Source: Halonotius roseus (lineage in GTDB: Archaea; Halobacteriota; Halobacteria; Halobacteriales; Haloferacaceae). From it: DNA of 64,000 nt. Location: contig NZ_SESI01000001.1 of the NCBI RefSeq assembly GCF_006861655.1, positions 446,328 through 510,327 on the forward strand, written 5' to 3'. Within the stretch, counting starts at the first letter, position 1. Each line of letters starts with the position of its first letter. The position numbers and the translations under genes were made by a program. This document shows, one piece after another, positions 18,756 through 27,341 of the stretch. A model generated the notes under the pieces. It made no database searches, was not told the origin of the DNA, and saw nothing but the letters and a program-made list of their open reading frames with translations.

Positions 18756-19552
18756 CAGACGAACACCACTGTTCGACCGTCGACACTGGCCGCTTTCGTG
18801 TCTCGCACCTCAAGTGAATCGGCGTCGGGATTGTAGGCGTAGTTCGTGAATCCAGTTGTCGTCCGACCACCGGCATCTGACTCCATGAACGCGGGTGACT
18901 CCTCGATCTGACAGCGTGTTCCTGCATCCAGAACGACATCGTCAACGGCATTCGGGACGGCTGAATCGATTTCCACCGGATCGGATTGCGACCCGTCCGC
19001 AACATCGAACTCGCCGTGATACTCGATGTCAGCGAGATGCTCCGAAAGGCCAAGACTCGGCACGTAGTGCGATTCGCCAGCAGCAAGCGTCTTGCGCAGT
19101 TCGGTATACCACTGGTCGTCAGCGAGTGCGACATCGATTCGGTAGGCTGGATCGACCAGCACCTCGTAGTTGTGTTGCTGCCGGAGCGTCGTCGGGTCAG
19201 GTAGCTTGACGCTGATTTTTCCACGACCGTTGAGCGACTGCAAGTTTCCAGCAGCGGTCGACAGTGTGTTCATCGGCATATTGACCGTCCTAATCTCCCG
19301 AACGGGTTCGATTGCGACTGCCGAGCTATCGGGCGCAAACAGGTCGTAGTAGCCATCCCGCTCGATCCCAAGGACGGCTGCGAGGAGCCCAGCAACCGTA
19401 GTCCGGGGAATGATTCGATAGGTCTGTTTGACGATATTGCCCTCGATCCGTCGGAAGTGACCCCACGGGCCACGCACGGTAAACGAGAGACAGCGATCAG
19501 GCTGGCCGCCGTTTTCGTCGACCGTCCAATCGTCCAGCGATTGTTGCGACAT
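18755..19552 (-). CDS. cas5: Cascade subunit Cas5 (I-B)
   Basis: RAMP-fold subunit that caps the 5' handle of crRNA in the I-B effector. The 265-residue protein has the typical N-terminal ferredoxin strand CLSFTVRGPWGHFRR (about 21-35), then RIIPRTTVAGLLAAVLGIE (about 46-64), a helix shared by Cas5 proteins. The C-terminal half contains beta strands ending in DGRTVVFV. It sits 2 bases after the cas7 stop and overlaps the cas3 start by one base. Confidence 0.94.
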   Translation of the reverse strand: MSQQSLDDWTVDENGGQPDRCLSFTVRGPWGHFRRIEGNIVKQTYRIIPRTTVAGLLAAVLGIERDGYYDLFAPDSSAVAIEPVREIRTVNMPMNTLSTAAGNLQSLNGRGKISVKLPDPTTLRQQHNYEVLVDPAYRIDVALADDQWYTELRKTLAAGESHYVPSLGLSEHLADIEYHGEFDVADGSQSDPVEIDSAVPNAVDDVVLDAGTRCQIEESPAFMESDAGGRTTTGFTNYAYNPDADSLEVRDTKAASVDGRTVVFV

Positions 19553-19554
19553 CG

Positions 19555-20637
19555 TTACGCCGTGTCGTCGTCACTCGGAAGTGTCGCGGTCTGTTCATCG
19601 TACACATCGATTTCCTCTACGGCATCCGCTCCGACTGCGTCTTTGAGGGCGTCGTGAAGTACCGATGGCCCGCCGAGTTCGCCATCGTAAGTGAGCTGGA
19701 GCACGTCGCTAGCGACGACTCGAACGCGTTCGATCCGGTCACTCGCCCCGTCGAGTCGGTCTACGAGTCCTGTCACATCAAGCGTGAGGTCACGAACCGT
19801 TCGGAGTTCCTCGTCGGGTTTCGAATGTTCGTCATCGAGTTCGAGATCGCGGTCGAGGCCGCCGAGGTGGAAACTCTCGTCGGCATACTCGACACGGCAG
19901 TAGAGTCGCGGTTCTTGACCGACTTTGCTCCGACTGATAGTCTGGTTTTTGATCGCCCGCCAACAGAGCGTGTCGAGCCGTTCGACATCCGCTGCGGTGA
20001 GGTTTGTATCGGCGGCACCGTGCTCGTCGACGAGTCCATGGAATCGGATCAGTCCGTACTGAATCCGGTGGTCGTCGAGATCGAATCCACCCTGCTGTTT
20101 GTTTTCCTGCGTGGCGATCACGCTCGTGAGGCTATCGTACTCTTCGTTTTCGTTGACCGCGTGCATCGATTTGCCGGGTGAGAACTGGACTGGACCAGTA
20201 AAGTGATCCGGCAGGTGTTTGGCGTATACCTCGTCAGTATCCACCGACATCGTCGCGCCGAAGTATCGCACGTCGACGCTTTCGTTCAGGAACTCGCCGA
20301 AGATATCGTCGCGGAACTCCTCGACTTCCTCGTCGTCATCGAGGTCGTAATCGTCGGGTTCGACCTCCTTGAGTCGATCTTCGAGGAGCTGGCCGCGCGT
20401 GTACTGATCGCCGTCTTCCTGCACGTTTCGAATGTAGACGCCGTGACCGTCGTCGTCAAGCTGATCGCGGAGATACCGCTTCAGGCGAACGTCGGTGACG
20501 ATTGCCTGCTGGGTCTGTGGATCGATTCGCGGCCGGTTGGCACCGGACAGCGGGTTGCCGTTCGGGTTGGCGTCGACGGCATCGTACAGGAAGACGATTT
20601 CTGAGCGGTTCGTCACGGGGTCAGCTGTGTCGGACAT
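19555..20637 (-). CDS. cas7: Cascade backbone subunit Cas7 (Csh2-type, I-B)
   Basis: Forms the helical backbone that binds the spacer part of the crRNA. From the ATG at 20637 (MSDTADPVTNRSE) the protein is 360 residues; an earlier in-frame start would overlap cas8b and add 12 unlike residues. The Csh2 signature EIVFLYDAVDANPNGNPLSG (about 12-31) and PRIDPQTQQAIVTDVRLKRYLRD are clear. A long Asp/Glu-rich insertion (DDYDLDDDEEVEEFRDD) is a haloarchaeal adaptation. It starts one base after the cas8b stop. Confidence 0.96.
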   Translation of the reverse strand: MSDTADPVTNRSEIVFLYDAVDANPNGNPLSGANRPRIDPQTQQAIVTDVRLKRYLRDQLDDDGHGVYIRNVQEDGDQYTRGQLLEDRLKEVEPDDYDLDDDEEVEEFRDDIFGEFLNESVDVRYFGATMSVDTDEVYAKHLPDHFTGPVQFSPGKSMHAVNENEEYDSLTSVIATQENKQQGGFDLDDHRIQYGLIRFHGLVDEHGAADTNLTAADVERLDTLCWRAIKNQTISRSKVGQEPRLYCRVEYADESFHLGGLDRDLELDDEHSKPDEELRTVRDLTLDVTGLVDRLDGASDRIERVRVVASDVLQLTYDGELGGPSVLHDALKDAVGADAVEEIDVYDEQTATLPSDDDTA

Positions 20638-20638
20638 G

Positions 20639-22801
20639 TTAGTGTTCCTCCTCGGGAGTTGAATCGTCGGCATCGGTTTCCTCTCGGTTCCACGGGTGGT
20701 CGTTCATTCCGTACGTCACGCCAAGGGCGTAGTAGAAGCGGAGATCATCGGTTTCGATCTCCCACTCTTCTGGATCGGGCTTGAGAATCGTATCACGAAG
20801 TCGGTCGACGATATGATCCGCCTTCGTGCCGGGGTAGTTCCCCCGCTGTTTCTTTTCTTGACGCGTGTAGGTCAGCGTCTTGGCGACAGTTTCCTGTGTC
20901 ACCTTCTTGATCCGTGAGCGCGTGATCGATTTGACCGGGTACTGATCGACAAGCGTTGTCGACCGATCCTCGCTGTACTCCTGATAACTGCCGATGTCGC
21001 CGACGAGTGCGCCAAGCAGGAACGCCCCACGGCGTTGACTCGTCACGGAGTCTGGATCGTCGTCGTTAGCTGGCGACAAGGCAGGTGTTTCGTTGATGAA
21101 CGATTCGAGTTTCGGTGCGGCGGGGTGTCCCCCATCCGCGATTGGAATCTCGTCTAGTGATGGCATGATGTGTTTTTCATACGTTGGTTCTTGTGTGATC
21201 GGTTCCCTACTCGGATCATCTGCTTTCAGCAAATTGAGCTGGTTATCGGCCAGCGCACAGATTTGGGCGAACTGACTGGCGACTAAGAAGGAGGGAAAAC
21301 CCTCATGCTCTTCGTCGTCAGTCTGGTCGTCAATGATACGATTGACATACTCTTCAAGTAACATTTCGACCGAAAGTGAATCGCCACTCAGCACGCTAAC
21401 CAATGCTTTGATTCGTGGATCATCCGCATCGGCTTCGTCGTCATCTCGCTCAGCAAAGGTCTGATAAAAATACCAGCCCGTTGAGACGGAATGCAACTGA
21501 TTATCGTTGGTCTCAAGAAGCTCCCAATTTTCATTTGTTGGAAGCGGTGCCGTCCATTCCGCGTCAGGGGCTCTGTTGAACGCTGATACACTTTTCACGA
21601 GACGGTTGTGGCTCAAAGCCAATTCTTTCGGGAAATGAAGCTTTCCGTTCAGTGTCTCGCCAAATACGTCATATCTCGAATTTTGGTGCGGCATGACTGC
21701 AGTGATATAAAACCGCAGGCGATTTGCTCCGAATATATCTTGTTGTCTTTCGTAAGCTCGCTCAATTGGTGTTTTATCGGAATCTTCTACAGCCGAGTTG
21801 TGCAGAATCGTATATAATTCATACAGCTCCTCTGCTGACGGCGTTCCAAATATATACGGAAGGTAGTACACCTTTGCGCCAAATGTCCGATAGGCACATG
21901 TTTCGATGAACTGTTCTGCCTTCATTAGAGTCAGCGCGCTGTCCTCGGAGACCGGATGTGATCTCCAAGCTTCGTCAATATCTAAACCCGGGAATTTTTC
22001 AACTTGTTTCCCGAGGTAATAATTAATCGGGTCTTGAGCTGTTCCCACCGTCCGGGTGTTTTGCTGGGTGACAATATCGACAGCTTGACCAGAGGAATCC
22101 TTTGCTTTGTTTTTTGTCACAAGTTTGGAGAGACGCTGTCTTCGCATTCCCTCCATTAGGATTTCTAGTTCGGAAGGCCACTGAAACTCTCCATCTGATT
22201 CGGTTTTTATTTTGACAGTGATAAGCGAGGTCTGATCACCATCGATTTGGCGTTGAACACTCGTTTTTATTTCCTCAGTCAGCTCATCATTTTCACCGAT
22301 TTTATTGAGATCAGTAATGATCCAACCCTCACCGTGATTCTCCGCGAGATCCTGCACAGCGTCTTCAGAGGGCCACCGTGTGAAACGGTGTTTTGCGTAT
22401 TCACCCAATCTCTCGGGAGATTTGTCTTGTCCGGATTTGTGAGTGATACTGTGATCAATCCCTGCACCTCGATTTTGGTAATAGCAATGGGCGGCCAGCG
22501 GGATATGATCCTTAGTGTATCTTGTTATCCATACTGTGCCTCGATTGTCGTCAGCCAACTGCGGTTCGTCACCTGAGAGATCAACTCGAACAACAATCAG
22601 ACTGTCATCGGTGTCGAGGAGATCATCGGCCGCGTCAGGAGTGAGGTAGGGTGCGTACTTACCACCGTCCGTTGTGGCGAGCGTGTAGAGTTTCCCGTAG
22701 AGGTACTGGAGATCACGGAGCGATCCGATTGGCGAGTCCGGAAGCTCTGCTTCCAGTTCCTCGGGCGGGTACTTCTCCCGGAACGCATCAGGCGAAAGCA
22801 T
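20639..22801 (-). CDS. cas8b: Cascade large subunit Cas8b (Csh1-type)
   Basis: Large subunit expected to recognise the PAM and recruit Cas3. The 720-residue protein begins MLSPDAFREKYPPEELEAEL and has the TM1802/Csh1-like arrangement with the sentence-length motifs YLYGKLYTLATTDGG (about 34-48), NYYLGKQVEKFPGLD, and a C-terminal segment AFLLGALVGDIGSYQEYSEDRS with SRIKKVTQETVAKTLTY (usual for haloarchaeal Cas8b). It overlaps cas6 by 14 bases. The middle (roughly 21650-22500) is strikingly A+T-richer than both ends and than neighbouring cas genes, pointing to a recombined or transferred central part. Confidence 0.92.
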   Translation of the reverse strand: MLSPDAFREKYPPEELEAELPDSPIGSLRDLQYLYGKLYTLATTDGGKYAPYLTPDAADDLLDTDDSLIVVRVDLSGDEPQLADDNRGTVWITRYTKDHIPLAAHCYYQNRGAGIDHSITHKSGQDKSPERLGEYAKHRFTRWPSEDAVQDLAENHGEGWIITDLNKIGENDELTEEIKTSVQRQIDGDQTSLITVKIKTESDGEFQWPSELEILMEGMRRQRLSKLVTKNKAKDSSGQAVDIVTQQNTRTVGTAQDPINYYLGKQVEKFPGLDIDEAWRSHPVSEDSALTLMKAEQFIETCAYRTFGAKVYYLPYIFGTPSAEELYELYTILHNSAVEDSDKTPIERAYERQQDIFGANRLRFYITAVMPHQNSRYDVFGETLNGKLHFPKELALSHNRLVKSVSAFNRAPDAEWTAPLPTNENWELLETNDNQLHSVSTGWYFYQTFAERDDDEADADDPRIKALVSVLSGDSLSVEMLLEEYVNRIIDDQTDDEEHEGFPSFLVASQFAQICALADNQLNLLKADDPSREPITQEPTYEKHIMPSLDEIPIADGGHPAAPKLESFINETPALSPANDDDPDSVTSQRRGAFLLGALVGDIGSYQEYSEDRSTTLVDQYPVKSITRSRIKKVTQETVAKTLTYTRQEKKQRGNYPGTKADHIVDRLRDTILKPDPEEWEIETDDLRFYYALGVTYGMNDHPWNREETDADDSTPEEEH

Positions 22802-23603
22802 CCCGACCCTCCAGTTCGCTCTCGCTTGGCGGCGTTTTGTCCGTAATGTTCACGAATCCGAGCCCCAGCGAGTTCCGCTCGCCGAGCCCGCAGTCCAGCG
22901 CGAGGTTGAGATGTCGACGATGGTGGTCGTCCCGAACAGTATAGGAGAACTCCCACTTGCTCAGGACGTAGGTCATCTCCTGGCCCTCGGTGACGGTCAC
23001 CGGGACGGCGAACGTCTTGATCAGTTCGTAGCCGTCGAACAGATCGCCATCGACATCGCTCGGCCCCGGCAGGTGGTCGTGTGCGAAGCGGTCGTGTTTC
23101 TTATCGAGGTTGTCCTCCAGCTGATTCCGGAGCGGTGCCATCGAATGCTCCGGTCGCCAGAAGACGGCGGTGTCGCCGCCAGGATGATCGATACCGTATT
23201 CCTCACATCTCCACGGCGGAATCCGAACCAGCAGCCCAGTCCCAGTTTCAATAGTCCCGCGCGTGCCGGGCTCGCCGACATCCGGTTCGAGCGAACTCAC
23301 GTCGTCAACGTGGAACGGCATCTCGCCGATGTTCAGCTCCGGCTCCTCAAGCAGGTCGGCTGCGACGTTGGCCAGGAGTTCTTCGTCGGGCGAGGCGACC
23401 AGCAGCTTGCGGTCGTCGCCGGCCTCCATATCGTGCGGCGGGAACGGGTTCGAATACGAGAATCCTGGCGGCTCGCCGCCGTCGTGACGATCGTCGTATT
23501 CGGTGCCATTGAGCGCGTCCCAGAGCCGACCACGGAGCTTGTGATGGTAGTCATTCTGGTAGGCGGCGTCCGCTCGTGCGGAAAGATGGGCCATTACACG
23601 CAC
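22788..23603 (-). CDS. cas6: CRISPR RNA endoribonuclease Cas6
   Basis: Cuts the repeat transcript to mature crRNA. The product has 271 residues from a GTG at 23603 (MRVMAHLSARAD...), chosen because Cas6 proteins start directly with their first ferredoxin strand; an ATG three codons later (23594) is the alternative. The N-terminal half has the YHHKLRGRLWDAL helix carrying the likely catalytic His pair (about 19-20). The C-terminal glycine-rich loop CGLGERNSLGLGFVNI (about 238-253) is diagnostic for Cas6. First gene of the cas operon; a promoter with a TATA-like element is visible about 55-65 bp upstream. Confidence 0.94.
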   Translation of the reverse strand: MRVMAHLSARADAAYQNDYHHKLRGRLWDALNGTEYDDRHDGGEPPGFSYSNPFPPHDMEAGDDRKLLVASPDEELLANVAADLLEEPELNIGEMPFHVDDVSSLEPDVGEPGTRGTIETGTGLLVRIPPWRCEEYGIDHPGGDTAVFWRPEHSMAPLRNQLEDNLDKKHDRFAHDHLPGPSDVDGDLFDGYELIKTFAVPVTVTEGQEMTYVLSKWEFSYTVRDDHHRRHLNLALDCGLGERNSLGLGFVNITDKTPPSESELEGRDAFA

Positions 23604-23638
23604 CCGGATGACTCACCTCTGTAGCGGGGGAGCATACA

Positions 23639-23670
23639 GTCTGTCATACAGACAACTAGTACTAAAAAGG
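23639..23670 (-). promoter_or_regulatory. cas operon promoter with inverted repeat
   Basis: On the minus strand a TATA-like TTTTTAGTACTAG (about 23658-23669) is followed by GTCTGTATGACAGAC (23639-23653), a 6-3-6 perfect inverted repeat. The repeat lies between the TATA element and the likely start of transcription, a position suited to a repressor. The cas6 start is 36 bases further on. Confidence 0.55.
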
Positions 23671-23904
23671 ATGTCACGCCGAGTGAAAGTAAAATAATTT
23701 ATTCCGGTGTTTGAATAATGAATATAACCAGTTATGTATTAACACAATCTATTTATAATATTAACAGGTTTCAGATTATGATCCTGTGAGTGCTTAGCGA
23801 CTTGTATAAGAAGTCGATAGACAGAACAAACTCGAACGGCTGAAACGGCTAAATTCGGATGTTACACTGGTAGCGATCAAACATCCACCAGTCCTTAAGT
23901 AGCG

Positions 23905-23920
23905 GTTTGTCATAACAAAC
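23905..23920 (+). promoter_or_regulatory. Inverted repeat just before second recombinase gene
   Basis: GTTTGTCATAACAAAC is a perfect 6-4-6 inverted repeat ending 4 bases before the ATG at 23925. A TATA-like CCTTAAGTAG (about 23892-23901) precedes it, so the repeat covers the start region. It resembles the cas promoter repeat (shared TGTCATA core). Confidence 0.55.
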
Positions 23921-23924
23921 TATC

Positions 23925-24527
23925 ATGAGAAAGGAAACGACCGCTGGCGGTGAGGTGAAGGTGTGGCTAACTGACGATGAAATCGAGGAGCTTCGGCGGG
24001 CGGCCGGTTCACGACGCGACGACCTCATTATCCAGCTCGGTGCGTTCGTCGGACTCCGGGCGTTCGAGATCCCACAGGTACAACCCCAGCACGTCAAACG
24101 CTCTGGCGAGGACGGCGACCACTATCGACTCCGCGTTCCCGAGGGGAAGGATACGAAACGTGGTCAGGGCGAGCCACGCGATGCCTACCTTCCCACCGAC
24201 ACCGAGCGCGACCTCTACCAATTTGCCCGCGATAACGATATTGACGATGACGAGGCATATATCGATCTCGCCCTGTCGACGGTACGGCGGGTTGTCACCA
24301 GAACCGCCGAGGAGGCGGCCGAGCAAACGGGGAAGGAAGATTTCCACGACGTGTCCAGTCACGATCTCCGGCGACGGTTCGCCCAGCGGTTGCTTGTCGA
24401 CGAGGGCATGAACCCGCGCGTCGTGATGGCCGTCGGCGGGTGGTCGTCTTTCTCGGCAATCGAACCGTATCTGAATGCACCGAGTGAGGACGTTATCAAT
24501 GAGGCGTTCGCCGATGCGGGTGTGTGA
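23925..24527 (+). CDS. Tyrosine recombinase, catalytic domain only
   Basis: A 200-residue integrase-family protein without an N-terminal core-binding domain. Box I Arg lies in LGAFVGLRAFEIPQ (about 45), box II in SSHDLRRRFAQRLL (His about 146, Arg about 149), then GGWSSFSAIEPYL with the likely nucleophilic Tyr (about 183). All main residues are present. Short recombinases like this are frequent in haloarchaea next to mobile regions. It is divergent from the cas operon and could move or invert part of the island, or be a remnant of a larger integrase. Confidence 0.85.
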   Translation: MRKETTAGGEVKVWLTDDEIEELRRAAGSRRDDLIIQLGAFVGLRAFEIPQVQPQHVKRSGEDGDHYRLRVPEGKDTKRGQGEPRDAYLPTDTERDLYQFARDNDIDDDEAYIDLALSTVRRVVTRTAEEAAEQTGKEDFHDVSSHDLRRRFAQRLLVDEGMNPRVVMAVGGWSSFSAIEPYLNAPSEDVINEAFADAGV

Positions 24528-24647
24528 ACTGACCTCAGGCCCATCTACTGAAGATATCGAAGCATTCCTATCTGTATTCTGTTAGGACGCACAGTGCAAG
24601 ATACAGGGCGCGTATATAGTACTGGTGACCGCCAGAAATCGGCTCAG

Positions 24648-26804
24648 TTACGATGCGTGATTGAAGCCGTAATCGGCCTGCTCCTGCCGCCTTGCAACCG
24701 CTTCGGCAGCATTAAACTCACAGCCCTCATTATCGCGTAACCAGGACAGCAGCGTCAGCGTTGTTGCGAGATTCTCCTCAATCGCACCATCGGCCACCAA
24801 TTTTTCGACAGTAGCAGGTGTCCACGGCCATTCGTCGCAGCTTTCGAAATCCGAGAGTGTTTCTATTCCGGCGTCAGATAGTGCGTCTACTGCAGGTTCG
24901 GGAATTTCTACCAACTCGCTCAGCGTTGTCGACGATAGTTCTCGATCCGGCTGAACACTCACTTCCGTCGATGAGCCGAGCAGATTGTTCTCGCTTTCCG
25001 AGATTGTCTCATGCACCTCTTCGAATGCATCTCGGGCCTGTCGAAAGCGAATCCGCGCCACTGTCTGATTGTTTTCAATATACGCGACAATTGCTTCCTG
25101 AAAACTCCGTTCGGCTGGTTTGAGGGCTTCAATAATCTCGTTTCGCTGATCGTGGCGGGTTTCGACGGTCTCCAAGTCTGCACGCGCCGAGTCGATTGCT
25201 GCCTCTATCTCTGCGCGTTGCTCTGTGGCTCCAGCGTCAAGTACCGCAAGCACCGAGTTATACTCGCTAATGGCTTCGCTGTAGGCGTCGGCTGCCGCAC
25301 TGAAGTTGGCGTTCGATGCAGCCGTACCAGCGGTCTCAATAGCTGCTTCGGCCGCAGTCAAATGTCTGTCGGCTGCCACTTCACTGGCAGGTGGCATGTC
25401 GTCAGTGGTGATCGTCGATTGGTCGTCCACCTCAGCAGTGCTGGGAGCGGAGTTCTCGCTGGTTGTGTCTGCTGTCTCTGTTTGGGTTTGCCCTGTTGAT
25501 TGGTTCTGTGGGCTCCGGTAGAGATAACTCCAAATCACCGCGGTTCCAATTCCTCCAAAGAGTAACATAATGCTATTTCGAATCAATGATTCACCTGAGC
25601 CAGTCGCATCTGAGTCAGGAGTACGAATATCAATTGATTGTTCAGCATATCGCCACTCACTGTGGTGGCCTTCGGTTCCAAGTAACACCCGTGACCCTTC
25701 GCTCGACCCACTGACACCGGCATCCACCGCATAGAAAGTTCCATCTCCACTCCCGAAAAAGACAGTTCCATCGACCACTGTCGGCGATGAAATAATAAAC
25801 TCGCCGGTTTCGAAGGCCCACTTTTGTTCTCCTGTGTCAGCATCGACTGCGTAGAGATTACCATCTGAACTCCCAACAAAGACTGATTTATCCGCTACTG
25901 TCGGGGATGTGGAAATGTCATCACCAGTTTGGAATGTCCACTCTGTATCTCCTGTGTCGGCATCTATCGCGTAGAGGTTACTACTAAAATTACTACTTCC
26001 AATAAAGACTGTCCCATCAATCACCGTCGGCGACGAGTCAAGACTACCGGGCATTCCAGTGGCCCACAGTTGGTTTCCAGTATCGGCGTTCACTGCATAG
26101 AGATTGGTTCCACTCCCAACAAAGACAGTCCCGTCGACCACCGTTGGCGACGACCAAACAAAGTCCTCTGTTTCGAAGGCCCACTCTTGCTCACCAGTAT
26201 CGGCATCTATCGCGTAGAGATTTTCATTTTCACTCCCGACAAAGACTGTCCCATCCACCACTGTTGAAGACGATGAAATATCTCGCTCAATTTCGAAGGT
26301 CCACTGGAGATTCCCAGTATCAGCATCCACTGCATCAAGATTTTCGTTAAATGAACTCACGACGAAGGCTGTTCCACCCACCACTGTCGGCGACGACTGA
26401 GCGAATCTGGCAGTTTCGTAGACCCACTGTTGGCTTCCTGTTTCGACATCTACCGCATATAGGTTACCGGTGTCATCCCCGACGAAGGCTGTCCCGTCCA
26501 CTACCGTTGGCGCAGAGATTACATTGGCTCCTGTTTTGAAAGCCCACTGTTCGGTGCCCGTTTCGGCATCCACCGCGTAGAGATTGCCGTCATTACTCCC
26601 GAAGAAGACGGTGCCATCGACCACCGTCGGCGATGAACGAACCTCGCCGCCGGTTTCGAAGGCCCATTGCTGATCACCGGGGTCGGCGGCAACTGTATCA
26701 GTGGTGACACCGCTGGCGACCCCGAGCGTGGTGAGGCCACCGACCGCCCGCAGAAGTCGTCGCCGGCTTGTCTGTGATAGAGTTACATTTCTCTCGCCGC
26801 TCAT
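24648..26804 (-). CDS. Tat-secreted, membrane-anchored PQQ-like beta-propeller protein
   Basis: A 718-residue protein. An N-terminal twin-arginine signal (TSRRRLLRAVGGLTTLGVASG, about 12-32) directs folded export. Residues about 45-375 hold eight PQQ-type blades (WAFETG...SSPTVVDGTVFVGS...LYAVDADTG), a complete propeller. A transmembrane helix (IMLLFGGIGTAVIWSYLY, about 411-428) follows, then a Thr/Ser linker, long helical/coiled segments (about 470-620), and a C-terminal helix-hairpin-helix-like region (LVEIPEPAVDALSDAGIETL, about 635-655) inside the cell. No quinone or enzyme motif is obvious; the propeller may bind a ligand or partner outside. The role is unknown. It is monocistronic. Confidence 0.85.
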   Translation of the reverse strand: MSGERNVTLSQTSRRRLLRAVGGLTTLGVASGVTTDTVAADPGDQQWAFETGGEVRSSPTVVDGTVFFGSNDGNLYAVDAETGTEQWAFKTGANVISAPTVVDGTAFVGDDTGNLYAVDVETGSQQWVYETARFAQSSPTVVGGTAFVVSSFNENLDAVDADTGNLQWTFEIERDISSSSTVVDGTVFVGSENENLYAIDADTGEQEWAFETEDFVWSSPTVVDGTVFVGSGTNLYAVNADTGNQLWATGMPGSLDSSPTVIDGTVFIGSSNFSSNLYAIDADTGDTEWTFQTGDDISTSPTVADKSVFVGSSDGNLYAVDADTGEQKWAFETGEFIISSPTVVDGTVFFGSGDGTFYAVDAGVSGSSEGSRVLLGTEGHHSEWRYAEQSIDIRTPDSDATGSGESLIRNSIMLLFGGIGTAVIWSYLYRSPQNQSTGQTQTETADTTSENSAPSTAEVDDQSTITTDDMPPASEVAADRHLTAAEAAIETAGTAASNANFSAAADAYSEAISEYNSVLAVLDAGATEQRAEIEAAIDSARADLETVETRHDQRNEIIEALKPAERSFQEAIVAYIENNQTVARIRFRQARDAFEEVHETISESENNLLGSSTEVSVQPDRELSSTTLSELVEIPEPAVDALSDAGIETLSDFESCDEWPWTPATVEKLVADGAIEENLATTLTLLSWLRDNEGCEFNAAEAVARRQEQADYGFNHAS

Positions 26805-27104
26805 AGTGATTCAATTCTTATCGACTGTCATTAATCACCTGGGTGGAGTGCTGCATTGATGCTCTATATTCATCACTCAGTGTTGGCCCATTTCATATAT
26901 CAAATAGTTATTTCGCAGTAGGTAAGCGTCACTACCGGGGAGCCACCACCATTCCGATCTCCATACGTAGACGATCGTTCGACCCATCCCCGACTTCCAG
27001 TGTTGAAACACTCCGATAGTGGTGTATATCGACGCGATTGTAGATAGGGCCAAGACTTGGCCCAAGTAAACAGCCTCTCTTGGTTCCCCCCTTGATCCTC
27101 ACCT
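26805..27104. other. Intergenic, no gene seen
   Basis: About 300 bp upstream of the propeller gene. The left part holds that gene's promoter (A+T-rich around 26820-26900). No coding frame has credible composition. Confidence 0.45.
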
Positions 27105-27238
27105 GGTTCACTCTTGGTTCACTCTTGGTTCGCTCTTGGTGTCAGATGGAGGGGTCCGGGGAAGGATGACCTTCCCCAGCCAACTCCACACCCCCACGTC
27201 GAGAGACGCCGAGGACACGCCGAGGACACGCCGACCGG
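27105..27238. repeat. Two sets of 11-bp tandem repeats around a hairpin, possible origin
   Basis: Three tandem copies of GGTTCACTCTT (the third GGTTCGCTCTT) fill 27105-27137. A perfect 8-bp hairpin GGGGAAGG-atga-CCTTCCCC follows at 27158-27177. Then ACGCCGAGGAC is repeated twice in tandem (27206-27227) with a third partial copy. The block sits about 100 bp beyond the stop of the primase-helicase gene. Iteron-like repeats of one helical turn next to a replication gene suggest a replication origin; the hairpin may alternatively terminate that gene's mRNA. Confidence 0.45.
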
Positions 27239-27341
27239 CCCGCCGGGCGAACGCCGAGGCACACGTCGAGGGCCGTGTTTCGGCGGGGTCGACGGCGTAC
27301 CCACGACTGTCGAACCGCGGCGATCGCCGCCTCCAGCCAGG

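Larger units (their letters stand above)
23604..23924. other. A+T-rich divergent intergenic region between cas6 and recombinase
   Basis: About 320 bp without a gene. Its centre (23690-23800) is strongly A+T-rich (stretches such as TAATATTAACAGG), much below the flanking genes. It must hold the promoters of both divergent transcripts, each with a short inverted repeat described separately. Confidence 0.6.
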
